DNA of 64,000 bases from Nocardia exalbida NBRC 100660 (GTDB taxonomy: Bacteria; Actinomycetota; Actinomycetes; Mycobacteriales; Mycobacteriaceae): the NCBI RefSeq assembly GCF_000308575.1, contig NZ_BAFZ01000089.1, positions 124,001-188,000 on the forward strand, written 5' to 3'. The notes under the pieces are model-generated. The model was not told the origin of the DNA, did not search any database, and was given only the letters and a program-made list of their open reading frames with translations. A program made the position numbers and the translations under genes. Below, piece after piece: positions 1 to 7,317 of the stretch (its first letter is position 1; the number at the start of each line of letters is the position of its first letter).

Positions 1-2
1 GC

Positions 3-518
3 CGCAGGCAACCGCGCCTGGTCCCCTTCATCCAGCGCAGCGCCGCCTACGCGGGCAGCTACCGGCGTCAGGTGGACCGCTCCTACCGGGTGTTCGCCTC
101 GCCCCGCCTGATTCGCTTCACCGAGATGGAGTACGCCATCCCGCGCGCGCATTCCGTCGACGCGATCCGCGAGATCAAGGAACTGACCACTCGTTTCGAC
201 ACCCCGATGCCCATCGAGGTGCGGTGGGTCGCACCCGACGACGCGTTCCTGTCCCCTGCGGGCGGCCGCGACACCTGCTACATCGCGGTGCACCAATACC
301 GGGGCATGGACTTCGAGCCGTACTTCCGCGCCTGCGAAGCGGTGTTCGACCGCTACCAGGGCCGCCCGCACTGGGGCAAACGCCACTTCCAGACCGCGGC
401 GACCCTGCGGGACCGCTATCCCGACTGGGATCGGTTCGCCGAGGTGCGGCGGCGCTTCGATCCGAAGGGGCGTTTCGCCAATCCCTACCTCGACCGGGTG
501 CTCGGACCGGTCGGCTGA
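3..518 (+). CDS. D-arabinono-1,4-lactone oxidase-type FAD oxidoreductase, 3' part
   Basis: The frame is open from base 3 with no stop, so only the C-terminal 171 residues are seen and the start lies upstream. The end carries the signature of the aldonolactone oxidase C-terminal domain: PHWGKRH, then a DRYPDWDRFAEVRRRFDP segment and an FANPYLDRVLG tail. Family members are flavoproteins with an N-terminal FAD_binding_4 domain (not in view) that oxidise a sugar lactone or a related polyol. The substrate cannot be told from this part. The internal GTG at 72 is not a credible start because the homologous domain continues upstream of it. Confidence 0.85.
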   Translation, partial: RRQPRLVPFIQRSAAYAGSYRRQVDRSYRVFASPRLIRFTEMEYAIPRAHSVDAIREIKELTTRFDTPMPIEVRWVAPDDAFLSPAGGRDTCYIAVHQYRGMDFEPYFRACEAVFDRYQGRPHWGKRHFQTAATLRDRYPDWDRFAEVRRRFDPKGRFANPYLDRVLGPVG

Positions 519-548
519 ACCCGGCTCACCGCACGAGCGCCGCGGCGG

Positions 549-1295
549 TCACGCGGCGAGAATCTCCGCGACCAGGCGGGGCACGGCCGTGCCGATGGGT
601 TCGCGGATGATCTCGGTGGCCATGTCGTCGTAGGGCGTCGGCTCGGCGTTCACGATGACCAGATCCGCGCCGTTCTCCACCGCGATCGAGCACATCGACG
701 CGGCGGGCTCGACCTGCAACGACGTGCCGATCGCCAGGAAGACGTCGCTCGTCTGCGCGGTGAGCGCGGCCTTGGTCATGGTGCGGCGGTCCATCTGCTG
801 ACCGAACATCACGGTGGCCGACTTGAGGATGCCGCCGCAGCCGGGACACGGCGGGTCGGGCTCACCCGCGGCCACCCGTTCCAAGGTGGCGGACATCGAG
901 GTCTGGTAGTCGCACTCGATGCAGACCACCTCGAACATGTTGCCGTGGATCTCGATCACCCGCTCCGGCGAAGACCCCGCCCGCTGATGCAGGCGATCGA
1001 TGTTCTGGGTGATGATGGTGACCGCCCGCCCGGCGCGCTCCAGGTCGGCGAGGGCATTGTGCGCGGCGTTGGGTACGGCCTGCCAGGCCGGATTGTCCCG
1101 TCTGGCGAGCCACGCGCGTTCCCGCAGGCCGGGGTCGGCCACATAGTTCTGATAGGTCGACAGCAATTCGGCGATCGGATCCTTCGTCCATACCCCGCGC
1201 GGGCCGCGGAAATCCGGGATGCCGGAATCGGTGGAGATGCCCGCGCCCGTGAGCACCCCGATCCGGCCGCCACGACTGCGCCACTCGGTCGTCAT
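549..1295 (-). CDS. Sir2-family NAD-dependent protein deacylase
   Basis: 248 residues, full length for a bacterial sirtuin. Seen: GAGIS at 17-21 followed by SGIPDFRG (24-31), TQNIDRLHQRAG at 97-107 with the NAD-binding Asn-Ile-Asp, the catalytic His in EIHGN (His117), and four zinc cysteines at 125, 128, 150 and 153 (CIEC, CPGC). GTS near 190-192 fits the second half of the Rossmann fold. Family members remove acyl groups from lysines using NAD, giving nicotinamide and O-acyl-ADP-ribose. Transcribed divergently from the oxygenase gene starting at 1407; the end is convergent with the upstream oxidase. The ATG at 1295 sits immediately before the conserved domain. Confidence 0.93.
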   Translation of the reverse strand: MTTEWRSRGGRIGVLTGAGISTDSGIPDFRGPRGVWTKDPIAELLSTYQNYVADPGLRERAWLARRDNPAWQAVPNAAHNALADLERAGRAVTIITQNIDRLHQRAGSSPERVIEIHGNMFEVVCIECDYQTSMSATLERVAAGEPDPPCPGCGGILKSATVMFGQQMDRRTMTKAALTAQTSDVFLAIGTSLQVEPAASMCSIAVENGADLVIVNAEPTPYDDMATEIIREPIGTAVPRLVAEILAA

Positions 1296-1406
1296 ATCCG
1301 GACAGCCTAAGGGCAGCGCCCAGATCGCCGATCATGGATAGACGATGAGAGACTTGTAGGGTTATCATCTCATTGTATTGAGTTCGGCCGATCAAGGGAG
1401 ATCACG

Positions 1407-2318
1407 ATGACCGCGTCCGTCGCACGCGAATCCACCGGCGCGCGAACGCTGCCGCCCCGCCGCCCGATCGAACCGGGGACACAGATGTGGGAGCAGACCG
1501 GTCTGGTCACCTTCTCCCTCACGGCTGGCTCGGCCTTCCTGCTGCAAACCATGGAGCCGACCATCTCCGCGGTGGTGGACGAGTACTCCACCTTCCGCAC
1601 CGATCCCATGGGCCGCGCGATGCGCAGCCTGGCGTCGGTGATGATGTGGGTCTACGGCGGCGAGGAAGCGCTCGCCGAGGCCGACCGCCTTCGCGAGCTG
1701 CACGCGTCGCTGAACACCACCGACGCCAACGGCGTCCGGCACACCGCGCTGTCGAGCGCCCCGTGGGCCTGGGTGCTGCACACCGGAACCTTCGCCTTCA
1801 CCGAGAGCGCCAAGTACTTCGCCAAGCGCCCGCTCACCGCGGCGGACAAAGAGGCGTACTTCCAGGAGACGTTGCAGCTGTTGCGCAATTTCTCGGTGGC
1901 GCCCAAGGAGATCCCCGCGAACTACACCGAGTTCGAGAAGTTCTTCGAAGACACCGTCGCCAACCACCTGGTCGCCACCGACACCGCGCGCGATTACCTG
2001 CGGGTGATCCGCTCCGTCGCTCCGCCGAAGCAGCTGCCGCGCGCGCTGCATCCCGCCTGGAAGGCGGCGGTCGCGCCGATCGGCTGGCTCCAGTACTTCG
2101 TGACGGTCGGCACCACGCCCGAGGTCGCGCGGCGCAAGCTCGGGCTGACCTGGACCGCGGCCGACGAACGCAAGCTGCGCGTGCTCGGCCGGCTGATCGC
2201 GCGACTGGTCCCGCTGCTGCCGGAGCGCCTGCGCTACTTCCCGATCGCCTACGAAGCACGCCGCCTGGAACGCGACCGGCAGCGGCTGCGCAAGATGATC
2301 GACCTGCGTCCGATCTGA
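1407..2318 (+). CDS. MpaB/DUF2236-family oxygenase
   Basis: 303 residues, helical. The pattern (LLQTMEPTISAVVDEYSTFRTDP, then GRAMRSLASVMMWVYGG, RELHASL and a WVLHTGTF motif near 120) matches the rubber-oxygenase/MpaB (DUF2236) fold, in which histidines hold a haem b. In this copy the usual His-Pro of the first motif reads Glu-Pro, while RELHASL and WVLHTGTF keep their histidines. Several DUF2236 proteins oxidise lipids or polyprenoids; no substrate is evident here. The ATG at 1407 follows an AAGGGAG Shine-Dalgarno. A strong hairpin at 2394-2425 lies downstream. Confidence 0.82.
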   Translation: MTASVARESTGARTLPPRRPIEPGTQMWEQTGLVTFSLTAGSAFLLQTMEPTISAVVDEYSTFRTDPMGRAMRSLASVMMWVYGGEEALAEADRLRELHASLNTTDANGVRHTALSSAPWAWVLHTGTFAFTESAKYFAKRPLTAADKEAYFQETLQLLRNFSVAPKEIPANYTEFEKFFEDTVANHLVATDTARDYLRVIRSVAPPKQLPRALHPAWKAAVAPIGWLQYFVTVGTTPEVARRKLGLTWTAADERKLRVLGRLIARLVPLLPERLRYFPIAYEARRLERDRQRLRKMIDLRPI

Positions 2319-2887
2319 TCCTTCCCGGAAAACGCTTCGGGTGACCACGGTCGGTGGGCCGGGGCGACCCGATCGCATTCGCCGACACTGTCCGTACCCC
2401 GGTCGACCCTCGTCGACCGGGGTACGCGTGTTGGCCGCGAACTCGGAGCCGGTCTTTCGTGACGCGACATAGCGGTCGAACCGCGCCGCACTGACCGCGC
2501 CACGTATTCCTCGACAGCGGAGCGCGGCGCATCAATGCGACGCGTGGCCCTGCGCGTGGCGAAATTTCGCGTTCGACAGTCGCTGCGGCGACATGCGGAT
2601 CGTGGCGGCGCGCTTGCCGGTCGCGCCCTGCCGTACATCCTCGTCGCATTACCGTCCAGTCCACTCCCGTGCTCCGGCAGCCCGAGGCGCCGCAAATGCT
2701 GCGTGATAACGGATTCGGGCCTGTGACCTGCGGTCGCGGTACGCGCGCACCCGCGAGAGCACGTCGCGCCGTAACGCTTCGCGGCGCGCTGGTATACGTA
2801 TCTCGTACGCTAGGAAAGCGTTTCGGTTCACCGCGGCCGGACGGCCAGCACACTTATGCTCCACCTTGCACATCGAAAGGCGTTCCC
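2319..2887. other. Non-coding stretch between oxygenase gene and arsC-like gene
   Basis: 569 bases with no convincing gene: open frames here lack ribosome sites and family-like sequence. It holds a perfect hairpin at 2394-2425 and, close to the downstream gene, an AT-richer patch (around 2790-2815) that probably contains the promoter of the gene at 2888. Confidence 0.6.
2394..2425. terminator. Perfect 14-bp stem, 4-base loop
   Basis: Arms GTACCCCGGTCGAC (2394-2407) and its exact reverse complement (2412-2425) around CCTC. No T-run follows, so it is either a GC-type terminator of the oxygenase gene, 76 bases past its stop, or a palindromic site. Confidence 0.55.
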
Positions 2888-3301
2888 ATGTCCCACAAGC
2901 CCAGTGTGCTGTTCGTCTGCGAGCACAACGCGGGCCGCTCGCAGATGGCTGCCGGGTTCCTCACCGCCCTCGCGGGTGACCGGTTCGACGTGCGATCGGC
3001 GGGCAGCGCGCCGGCCGAGGCCCTGAACGCCACGGTGGTGGACGCCATGGCCGAGATCGGCATCGACATCTCCGGCCACGCCCCCAAGCCGCTCACGATG
3101 GACGCGATCGGCATCTCCGACGTGGTGGTCACCATGGGCGCGGGCGACGCCTGCCCGTTCTTCCCCGGTATCAGCTACCGCGACTGGATGCTGCCGGACC
3201 CCGCGGACCAGTCCCTCGACGTGGTGCGCACCATCCGCGACCACATCCGCATCCTGGTGGAGAACCTCATCGCCGAATTGGTCCCCGCGCCCGCACGCTA
3301 G
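2888..3301 (+). CDS. Low-molecular-weight phosphatase / ArsC-like arsenate reductase, paralogue 1
   Basis: 137 residues. The P-loop C-x5-R-S is present as CEHNAGRS (Cys11, Arg17) and the acid loop as LPDPADQS. Thioredoxin-type ArsC uses extra cysteines near residue 82-89 to resolve the Cys-S-As intermediate. Here that loop reads MGAGDACP, so Cys89 is kept but the first cysteine is Ala85. The paralogue at 55477-55887 has both. Arsenate reduction via mycothiol or another thiol, or a phosphatase role, are both possible. The ATG at 2888 follows GAAAGG; the frame is open further upstream but without homology. No arsenic genes lie beside it. Confidence 0.85.
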   Translation: MSHKPSVLFVCEHNAGRSQMAAGFLTALAGDRFDVRSAGSAPAEALNATVVDAMAEIGIDISGHAPKPLTMDAIGISDVVVTMGAGDACPFFPGISYRDWMLPDPADQSLDVVRTIRDHIRILVENLIAELVPAPAR

Positions 3302-3355
3302 GCGCTGTCCGATTCGTTCAAGACGCGCCCGCACGCCGCTGCCTACGCTGCCGGT

Positions 3356-3760
3356 ATGACACCACAACTCGACGTCATCGGCATCGTCGTCAGCGATATG
3401 GCCGCCTCGGTGGCCTTCTACCGCCGCCTCGGGCTCGCCTTCCCGGAGGGCTCCGAGCAGGAAGGGCATGCCGAGGCGGCGCTACCCAACGGCATGCGGC
3501 TCACCCTGGACACCGAAGCCGTCATCGAGTCGTTCCACACCGGGTGGCGGCCCCCGGCCGGCGCGGGCCGTCTCGCAGTCGCTTTTCGCTGTGCCGATCC
3601 CACGGAAGTCGACGCCGTGTACGCCGAACTCGTGGATGCCGGGTATCACGGTGAGCTGAAACCGTGGGACGCGTTCTGGGGGCAGCGCTACGCGGTGGTG
3701 CAGGACCCGGATGGCAACGGCGTCGACCTGTACGCCGCCCTTCCGGCCGCGAGCGGCTGA
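3356..3760 (+). CDS. VOC (glyoxalase/bleomycin-resistance fold) protein
   Basis: 134 residues, one VOC unit of two beta-alpha-beta-beta-beta modules: the N-terminal half reads DVIGIVVSDMAASVAFYRRLGL, and the C-terminal half ends in WGQRYAVVQDPDGNGVDLYAAL, the usual VOC closing strand. Family members bind a metal or a hydrophobic ligand and include dioxygenases, lyases and drug-binding proteins; this sequence does not tell which. It follows the ArsC-like gene by 54 bases on the same strand and may be co-transcribed. The ATG at 3356 starts right at the first strand. Confidence 0.85.
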   Translation: MTPQLDVIGIVVSDMAASVAFYRRLGLAFPEGSEQEGHAEAALPNGMRLTLDTEAVIESFHTGWRPPAGAGRLAVAFRCADPTEVDAVYAELVDAGYHGELKPWDAFWGQRYAVVQDPDGNGVDLYAALPAASG

Positions 3761-3875
3761 ACGCACGGCGCGAGACGAGCCGGACACGCTTCCCGACGAC
3801 ATCCGCCGCGTACGCCGTCTCGACCGGTCCGACGCGTCCCGGGACAGCGACCAGCCTGCGCGCGCGTCGACGTGG

Positions 3876-4580
3876 TCACGACTCGGCGAGCAGGCCGCCC
3901 AATGGAATTCCAGCCAGCGCGCGCACCTCGCGGGAGAGGTGCGCTTGGTCGGCGAATCCGGCCCGCATCGCGGTGTCGGCGAGCGGCACGCCGCTGCGGG
4001 CCGCCGCCAGCGCGCGTTGCAGACGCAATACCCTCGCAAGGGTTTTCGGGCCGTAGCCGAAGGCGTCCAGGGAACGGCGGTGCAAGGTCCGTTCCGCCAG
4101 TCCGGCCGCGTCGGCGACCGCCGCCACCGGCCATCCGGCGTCGAGCGCGCCGACCACCTTCCGGATGAGCGGATCGGCCGGCTCGGTCTCGGCCGCGCGC
4201 CACCGCACGACGCGTTCCAGCGCTGCCGCCTGATCGTCGGCGGCCGCGATCCGATCGACCAGCGGCCGGACCACAGCCGATGGCCACAGCTGAGCCAACT
4301 CGACCCGCCGGTTCCGCAACTCGCGCGCCGGAACGCCCAGCCACGCGGGCGCGGTCCCCGGAAAGAACCGGACGCCGACGTACCGATCACCTTGGATTCC
4401 ACCGGGGTGGTGGGCGCGGGTATCCGGCCCCGCGACGACCAGCCGGCCGTCCATCCAGATCAGATCCATGCAGCCGTCGGGTAGCACCGGCAGCGCCGCG
4501 CCACCGCCATCGACGGTCTTGATCCACAACACGGCGCCCTCGTACCGCGACGGCCGCTCGCGGTAGGCGGCATCGTTCAT
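3876..4580 (-). CDS. AraC-family transcriptional regulator
   Basis: 234 residues from the ATG at 4580. The N-terminal half (VLPDGCMDLIWMDG, GVRFFPGTAP, ARELRNRRVELAQLW) is the cupin-like sensor seen in many actinobacterial AraC proteins. The C-terminal 90 residues carry two helix-turn-helix units (ERTLHRRSLDAFGYGPKTLARVLRLQRAL, then FADQAHLSREVRALAGIPLG). An in-frame start 17 codons upstream exists, but MNDAAYRE fits the family's N-terminus better. It is transcribed away from the tetR gene's end; the short spacer is AT-rich with repeats (4625-4665). The target is not evident. Confidence 0.85.
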   Translation of the reverse strand: MNDAAYRERPSRYEGAVLWIKTVDGGGAALPVLPDGCMDLIWMDGRLVVAGPDTRAHHPGGIQGDRYVGVRFFPGTAPAWLGVPARELRNRRVELAQLWPSAVVRPLVDRIAAADDQAAALERVVRWRAAETEPADPLIRKVVGALDAGWPVAAVADAAGLAERTLHRRSLDAFGYGPKTLARVLRLQRALAAARSGVPLADTAMRAGFADQAHLSREVRALAGIPLGGLLAES

Positions 4581-4624
4581 GACACCGACGCTACCCTCCG
4601 GGCCACCGACCATGCGCGCACGGC

Positions 4625-4665
4625 GTCTCAAAAATATTGTCTCAAAATATGCCGTTATTTGAGAT
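4625..4665. repeat. AT-rich repeats between araC-type and tetR-type genes
   Basis: GTCTCAAAAATAT (4625-4637) is followed by GTCTCAAAATAT (4639-4650), and an inverted copy, ATTTGAGAT, begins at 4657. The last element overlaps the stop codon of the tetR gene. On the minus strand the set can fold as CTCAAAT/ATTTTGAG followed by a T-run, so it may be the tetR terminator. It also sits just upstream of the AraC gene and could be an operator. Confidence 0.45.
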
Positions 4666-5356
4666 AGCGGTAGAGCGTTGCCCGGGAGACACCGAGTTCC
4701 CTGGCGATTTCGGCGACGCCGCGCCCCTCCGCGTCGTGCCGCCGCCGCGCGAGTTCGACCTGCTGCGGGGTCAGTGCCACCGGCCGCCCCCTGGACGTGG
4801 CCGCGGGCGGCGTCCGGTCCGTGGGCGCCAACAACAGACGCACCCCTTCCAGCACCTCCGAACGCAACTGGTCGACCGGAGCCTCGGCGTACAGCACCAC
4901 CGGGTCGCTGAGCCCCGCCACCGCCTGGGTGGCGCGAACGCGCTCGGCGAAGCTGGCGTCCGGGCCCGCGACCAGGATGTTCGCCTGCATCATGACCTTG
5001 CTGAAGCGCTCGAAGATGCTACCGGGAGCGGCCAGCGCCAGATCGCGGACGTTGAGCCGCAGCAGGTAGCGATGGGCGAGGAAGACGTCGAGCAGCCCTT
5101 CGACCACCCGGCGGCGCGCCTCGCACGGATCGGGATCGCCCGCCTCGGCGACCGTGCGCTCCATCGCCGCGAGGAACGGCTCCGCCAAGCCCGCGAGGAT
5201 GTCGTACTTGCTCGGATAGTGATAGAGCACACCCGCCTTGGAAATGCCCAGTTGCTCGGCGATCGCGCGCACCGAGGTGCGGTGATAACCATGCGTCCCG
5301 AACAGGTCCATGGCCACCTCGAGGATGCGCGCGCGGGTCGTCGTCTCGTCGCTCAC
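4655..5356 (-). CDS. TetR-family repressor with an extra C-terminal HTH
   Basis: 233 residues from a GTG at 5356. The N-terminal TetR DNA-binding domain runs from about 8 to 56 (ARILEVAMDLFGTHGYHRTSVRAIAEQLGISKAGVLYHYPSK as separate helices). After the ligand domain comes a resolvase-type helix-turn-helix, LTPQQVELARRRHDAEG then VAEIARELGVSRATLYRYLK, which ordinary TetR proteins lack. The GTG is preferred to the upstream ATG at 5416 because that one would start inside the operators. It is divergent from the FAD monooxygenase and the shared intergenic region carries two matching palindromes, so this protein very probably represses both genes. Confidence 0.9.
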   Translation of the reverse strand: MSDETTTRARILEVAMDLFGTHGYHRTSVRAIAEQLGISKAGVLYHYPSKYDILAGLAEPFLAAMERTVAEAGDPDPCEARRRVVEGLLDVFLAHRYLLRLNVRDLALAAPGSIFERFSKVMMQANILVAGPDASFAERVRATQAVAGLSDPVVLYAEAPVDQLRSEVLEGVRLLLAPTDRTPPAATSRGRPVALTPQQVELARRRHDAEGRGVAEIARELGVSRATLYRYLK

Positions 5357-5373
5357 GTCTCGGATCCTACCCG

Positions 5374-5403
5374 TTGACTGACCGGTGGTCAGTGTCTTAC
5401 ATT
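5374..5403 (+). promoter_or_regulatory. Promoter of the FAD monooxygenase
   Basis: TTGACT at 5374-5379 and TACATT at 5398-5403, 18 bases apart, are good -35 and -10 matches. The predicted start of transcription is near 5410. The two TetR operators flank the -10 box. Confidence 0.6.
5377..5393. promoter_or_regulatory. TetR operator O1
   Basis: ACTGACC-GGT-GGTCAGT, perfect 7-bp arms with a 3-base centre. It overlaps the -35 box of the monooxygenase promoter and lies 21 bases before the tetR start. Confidence 0.8.
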
Positions 5404-5406
5404 CGT

Positions 5407-5425
5407 GACTGACCAACGGTCAGTC
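5407..5425. promoter_or_regulatory. TetR operator O2
   Basis: GACTGACC-AAC-GGTCAGTC, perfect 8-bp arms. The half-sites are the same as in O1 and the two sites are 31 bases apart, about three helical turns. It covers the predicted transcription start of the monooxygenase. Confidence 0.8.
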
Positions 5426-5443
5426 GATACAACGGAGGCACCC

Positions 5444-6610
5444 ATGGCGCACGATCCCCGCATCCTCATCTCCGGCGCGAGCATCGCCGGACCGACGCTC
5501 GCGTACTGGCTGGTGCGCAACGGCTTCCGGCCCACCGTCGTCGAGCGCAGCCCGGCGCTGCGCCCAGGCGGCAACGGCGTCGACATCCGGGGGTCCTCGG
5601 TACGGATCGCGGAGCGGATGGGCGTACTGCCGACGTTGCGCGAACGGGCCACCGACATCCGCGAGCTGACGTTCGTCGACGCGGCCGATCGCCGCGTCGC
5701 CGGGATGAGCACGCGCGTCTTCAACGCCGACGGAGACATCGAGATCATGCGCGGCGACCTGGCCCAAGTGCTCTACGAAGCGACCGCCGACGACGTCGAG
5801 TTCACTTTCGGCGATTCGATCGCCGCGATCACCCAGCGCCCGGACGCCGTGGAGGTGACCTTCGACAGCGGCGAGCAGGCCGAGTTCGACCTGGTGATCG
5901 GCGCCGACGGACTGCATTCGCGGACCAGGAATCTGGCCGTCACGCCGGAAGCCGACGCGCTGCATCACCTCGGCGTGTACTTCGCCACCGCCCGCGTCGA
6001 CGCCGGTCTCGGACGCCCGCACGCGGTGACGCTCTACAACACGCCGGGAAAGGTGGCGGGCGTCTACCGATCGGGGGCGCACGACGGCGCCACGGCGTTC
6101 TTCGCCTTCCGGGAGGCTCGCGTGCTGGATGTCGACCACCGCGACGAGAACGCCCAGAAAGCCCTGCTGAGCGCGTATTTCGACGACCGAGCCTGGCAGG
6201 TGCCCGCGTTGCTCGAGCAGGCCACCGCCGACGACGGCTTCTACTTCGACGCGGTGAGCCAGGTCCGCCTGCCTGCCTGGTCGAGCGGACGGGTCGCCCT
6301 GGTCGGTGACGCCGGGTACTGCGCGACCCTGCTGTCCGGCGCGGGCGCGGCACTGGCCATCGAAGGCGCGCACCTGCTCGCGACGGAACTCGCCGCAGCG
6401 GGCGGCGACCATCGGATCGCCTTCCACCGCTATGAACAAGCTCTGCGGCCCACGGTACTGCGGGCACAGCGCTCGGTACGGGCGAGCAGTTCCATGCTGA
6501 TTCCGGCCACGGGCGGCCACATCTGGCTGCGCAACCAGCTGACCCGCCTGATGGTGCTCCAGACGCTGGCGTCCCGGGTCTACCGGCCGGTCGCGGTGCG
6601 CGCCGCCTGA
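5444..6610 (+). CDS. FAD-dependent aromatic-type monooxygenase
   Basis: 388 residues from the ATG at 5444, which has GGAGG eight bases ahead. The group-A flavin monooxygenase marks are all visible: the dinucleotide fold ILISGASIAGPTLAYWLVRNG with Glu in VVERS, the DG motif GADGLHSRTR near 160, and the GD motif ALVGDAGYCATLLSGAGA near 285-300. Such enzymes use NAD(P)H and O2 to hydroxylate or inactivate aromatic compounds and drugs; some tetracycline- and rifampicin-modifying enzymes belong here. The divergent TetR repressor with twin operators suggests induction by a small molecule, perhaps the substrate. Confidence 0.92.
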   Translation: MAHDPRILISGASIAGPTLAYWLVRNGFRPTVVERSPALRPGGNGVDIRGSSVRIAERMGVLPTLRERATDIRELTFVDAADRRVAGMSTRVFNADGDIEIMRGDLAQVLYEATADDVEFTFGDSIAAITQRPDAVEVTFDSGEQAEFDLVIGADGLHSRTRNLAVTPEADALHHLGVYFATARVDAGLGRPHAVTLYNTPGKVAGVYRSGAHDGATAFFAFREARVLDVDHRDENAQKALLSAYFDDRAWQVPALLEQATADDGFYFDAVSQVRLPAWSSGRVALVGDAGYCATLLSGAGAALAIEGAHLLATELAAAGGDHRIAFHRYEQALRPTVLRAQRSVRASSSMLIPATGGHIWLRNQLTRLMVLQTLASRVYRPVAVRAA

Positions 6611-6626
6611 GGGGGGCGGCCGCAGA

Positions 6627-7136
6627 TCAGCGCTGCGGCGCAGCGATCGGGACGATCACGCGCGGCACGACGCGCAGGTACGGCTCACGATTATCCGCGG
6701 CGATCTTCGATTCCGGGTCCCGGCAGCCCACGGTGACGTCGCTGTTCGGCACGGAGGAGAACGTCCACACCGTCACCCACTCCGTCCCGCCGAACGTCTC
6801 GGTCTTCTTCGCGTCCGACGAGCGCAGATCTTCATTCCGCCCTGAACTATCGGTCACCGTGCAGCGAATCCCGTTGGCAGCCTGTCCCCATGCGGCAGGC
6901 GCTCGAATATCGAGCACCACGTCGGGGGGCACCGGGACTTTCTTCGATTCGCCCAGCAATATCCTGATACCGCTGTCCGCCACTTCCTCGTCGCGCGCCC
7001 CGGTCGTCGTCGCCGGAACGCTCGGGGCGGCGACGGTACTCGTCACGGTCGCCGCCTCACTCGCCGAAGTATCGTCGGAACATCCGGACACAGCGGCGGT
7101 GACCAGCACGGGAATCACCATCCAGCTCAGTTTCAC
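6627..7136 (-). CDS. Small secreted lipoprotein, unknown function
   Basis: 169 residues from a GTG at 7136 that has GAGAGG seven bases upstream. The start is a lipoprotein signal: a hydrophobic stretch and the lipobox AAVSGC with Cys19, followed by a Ser/Thr/Ala linker rich in acidic residues. The mature part (about 60-169) is predicted to be extracytoplasmic beta structure with a Cys pair (GIRCTVTDS, VGCRDPES) that may form a disulfide. No family was recognised. It is convergent with the monooxygenase and separated by only 16 bases. Confidence 0.7.
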   Translation of the reverse strand: MKLSWMVIPVLVTAAVSGCSDDTSASEAATVTSTVAAPSVPATTTGARDEEVADSGIRILLGESKKVPVPPDVVLDIRAPAAWGQAANGIRCTVTDSSGRNEDLRSSDAKKTETFGGTEWVTVWTFSSVPNSDVTVGCRDPESKIAADNREPYLRVVPRVIVPIAAPQR

Positions 7137-7317
7137 AGTCGGACCTCTCGTCGCGCCCACTCATCAGGCGGTTGGTTCGGAGCAGCCAGGCACTGAGCAT
7201 GACAACGGGAAAGAGGAAAAGCGCGGATACACGCCGATAAATCGGCAATTCGACCGCAAATGTCCGAAAGCGCTCGCCGGAGAAGGAAATAGGGTTGAAT
7301 TTCAGATTCTCCGCCAT
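7057..7317 (-). CDS. Possible small membrane protein overlapping the lipoprotein start
   Basis: 86 codons opening with MAENLKFNPISFSG and containing one hydrophobic stretch (VSALFLFPVVMLSAWLL). AGAGG precedes the ATG. It overlaps the 5' end of the lipoprotein gene by 80 bases in another frame. The region is less GC-rich than its surroundings, so third-position bias does not help. It may be a real tiny gene upstream of, and coupled to, the lipoprotein, or a chance frame. Confidence 0.25.
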   Translation of the reverse strand: MAENLKFNPISFSGERFRTFAVELPIYRRVSALFLFPVVMLSAWLLRTNRLMSGRDERSDCETELDGDSRAGHRRCVRMFRRYFGE

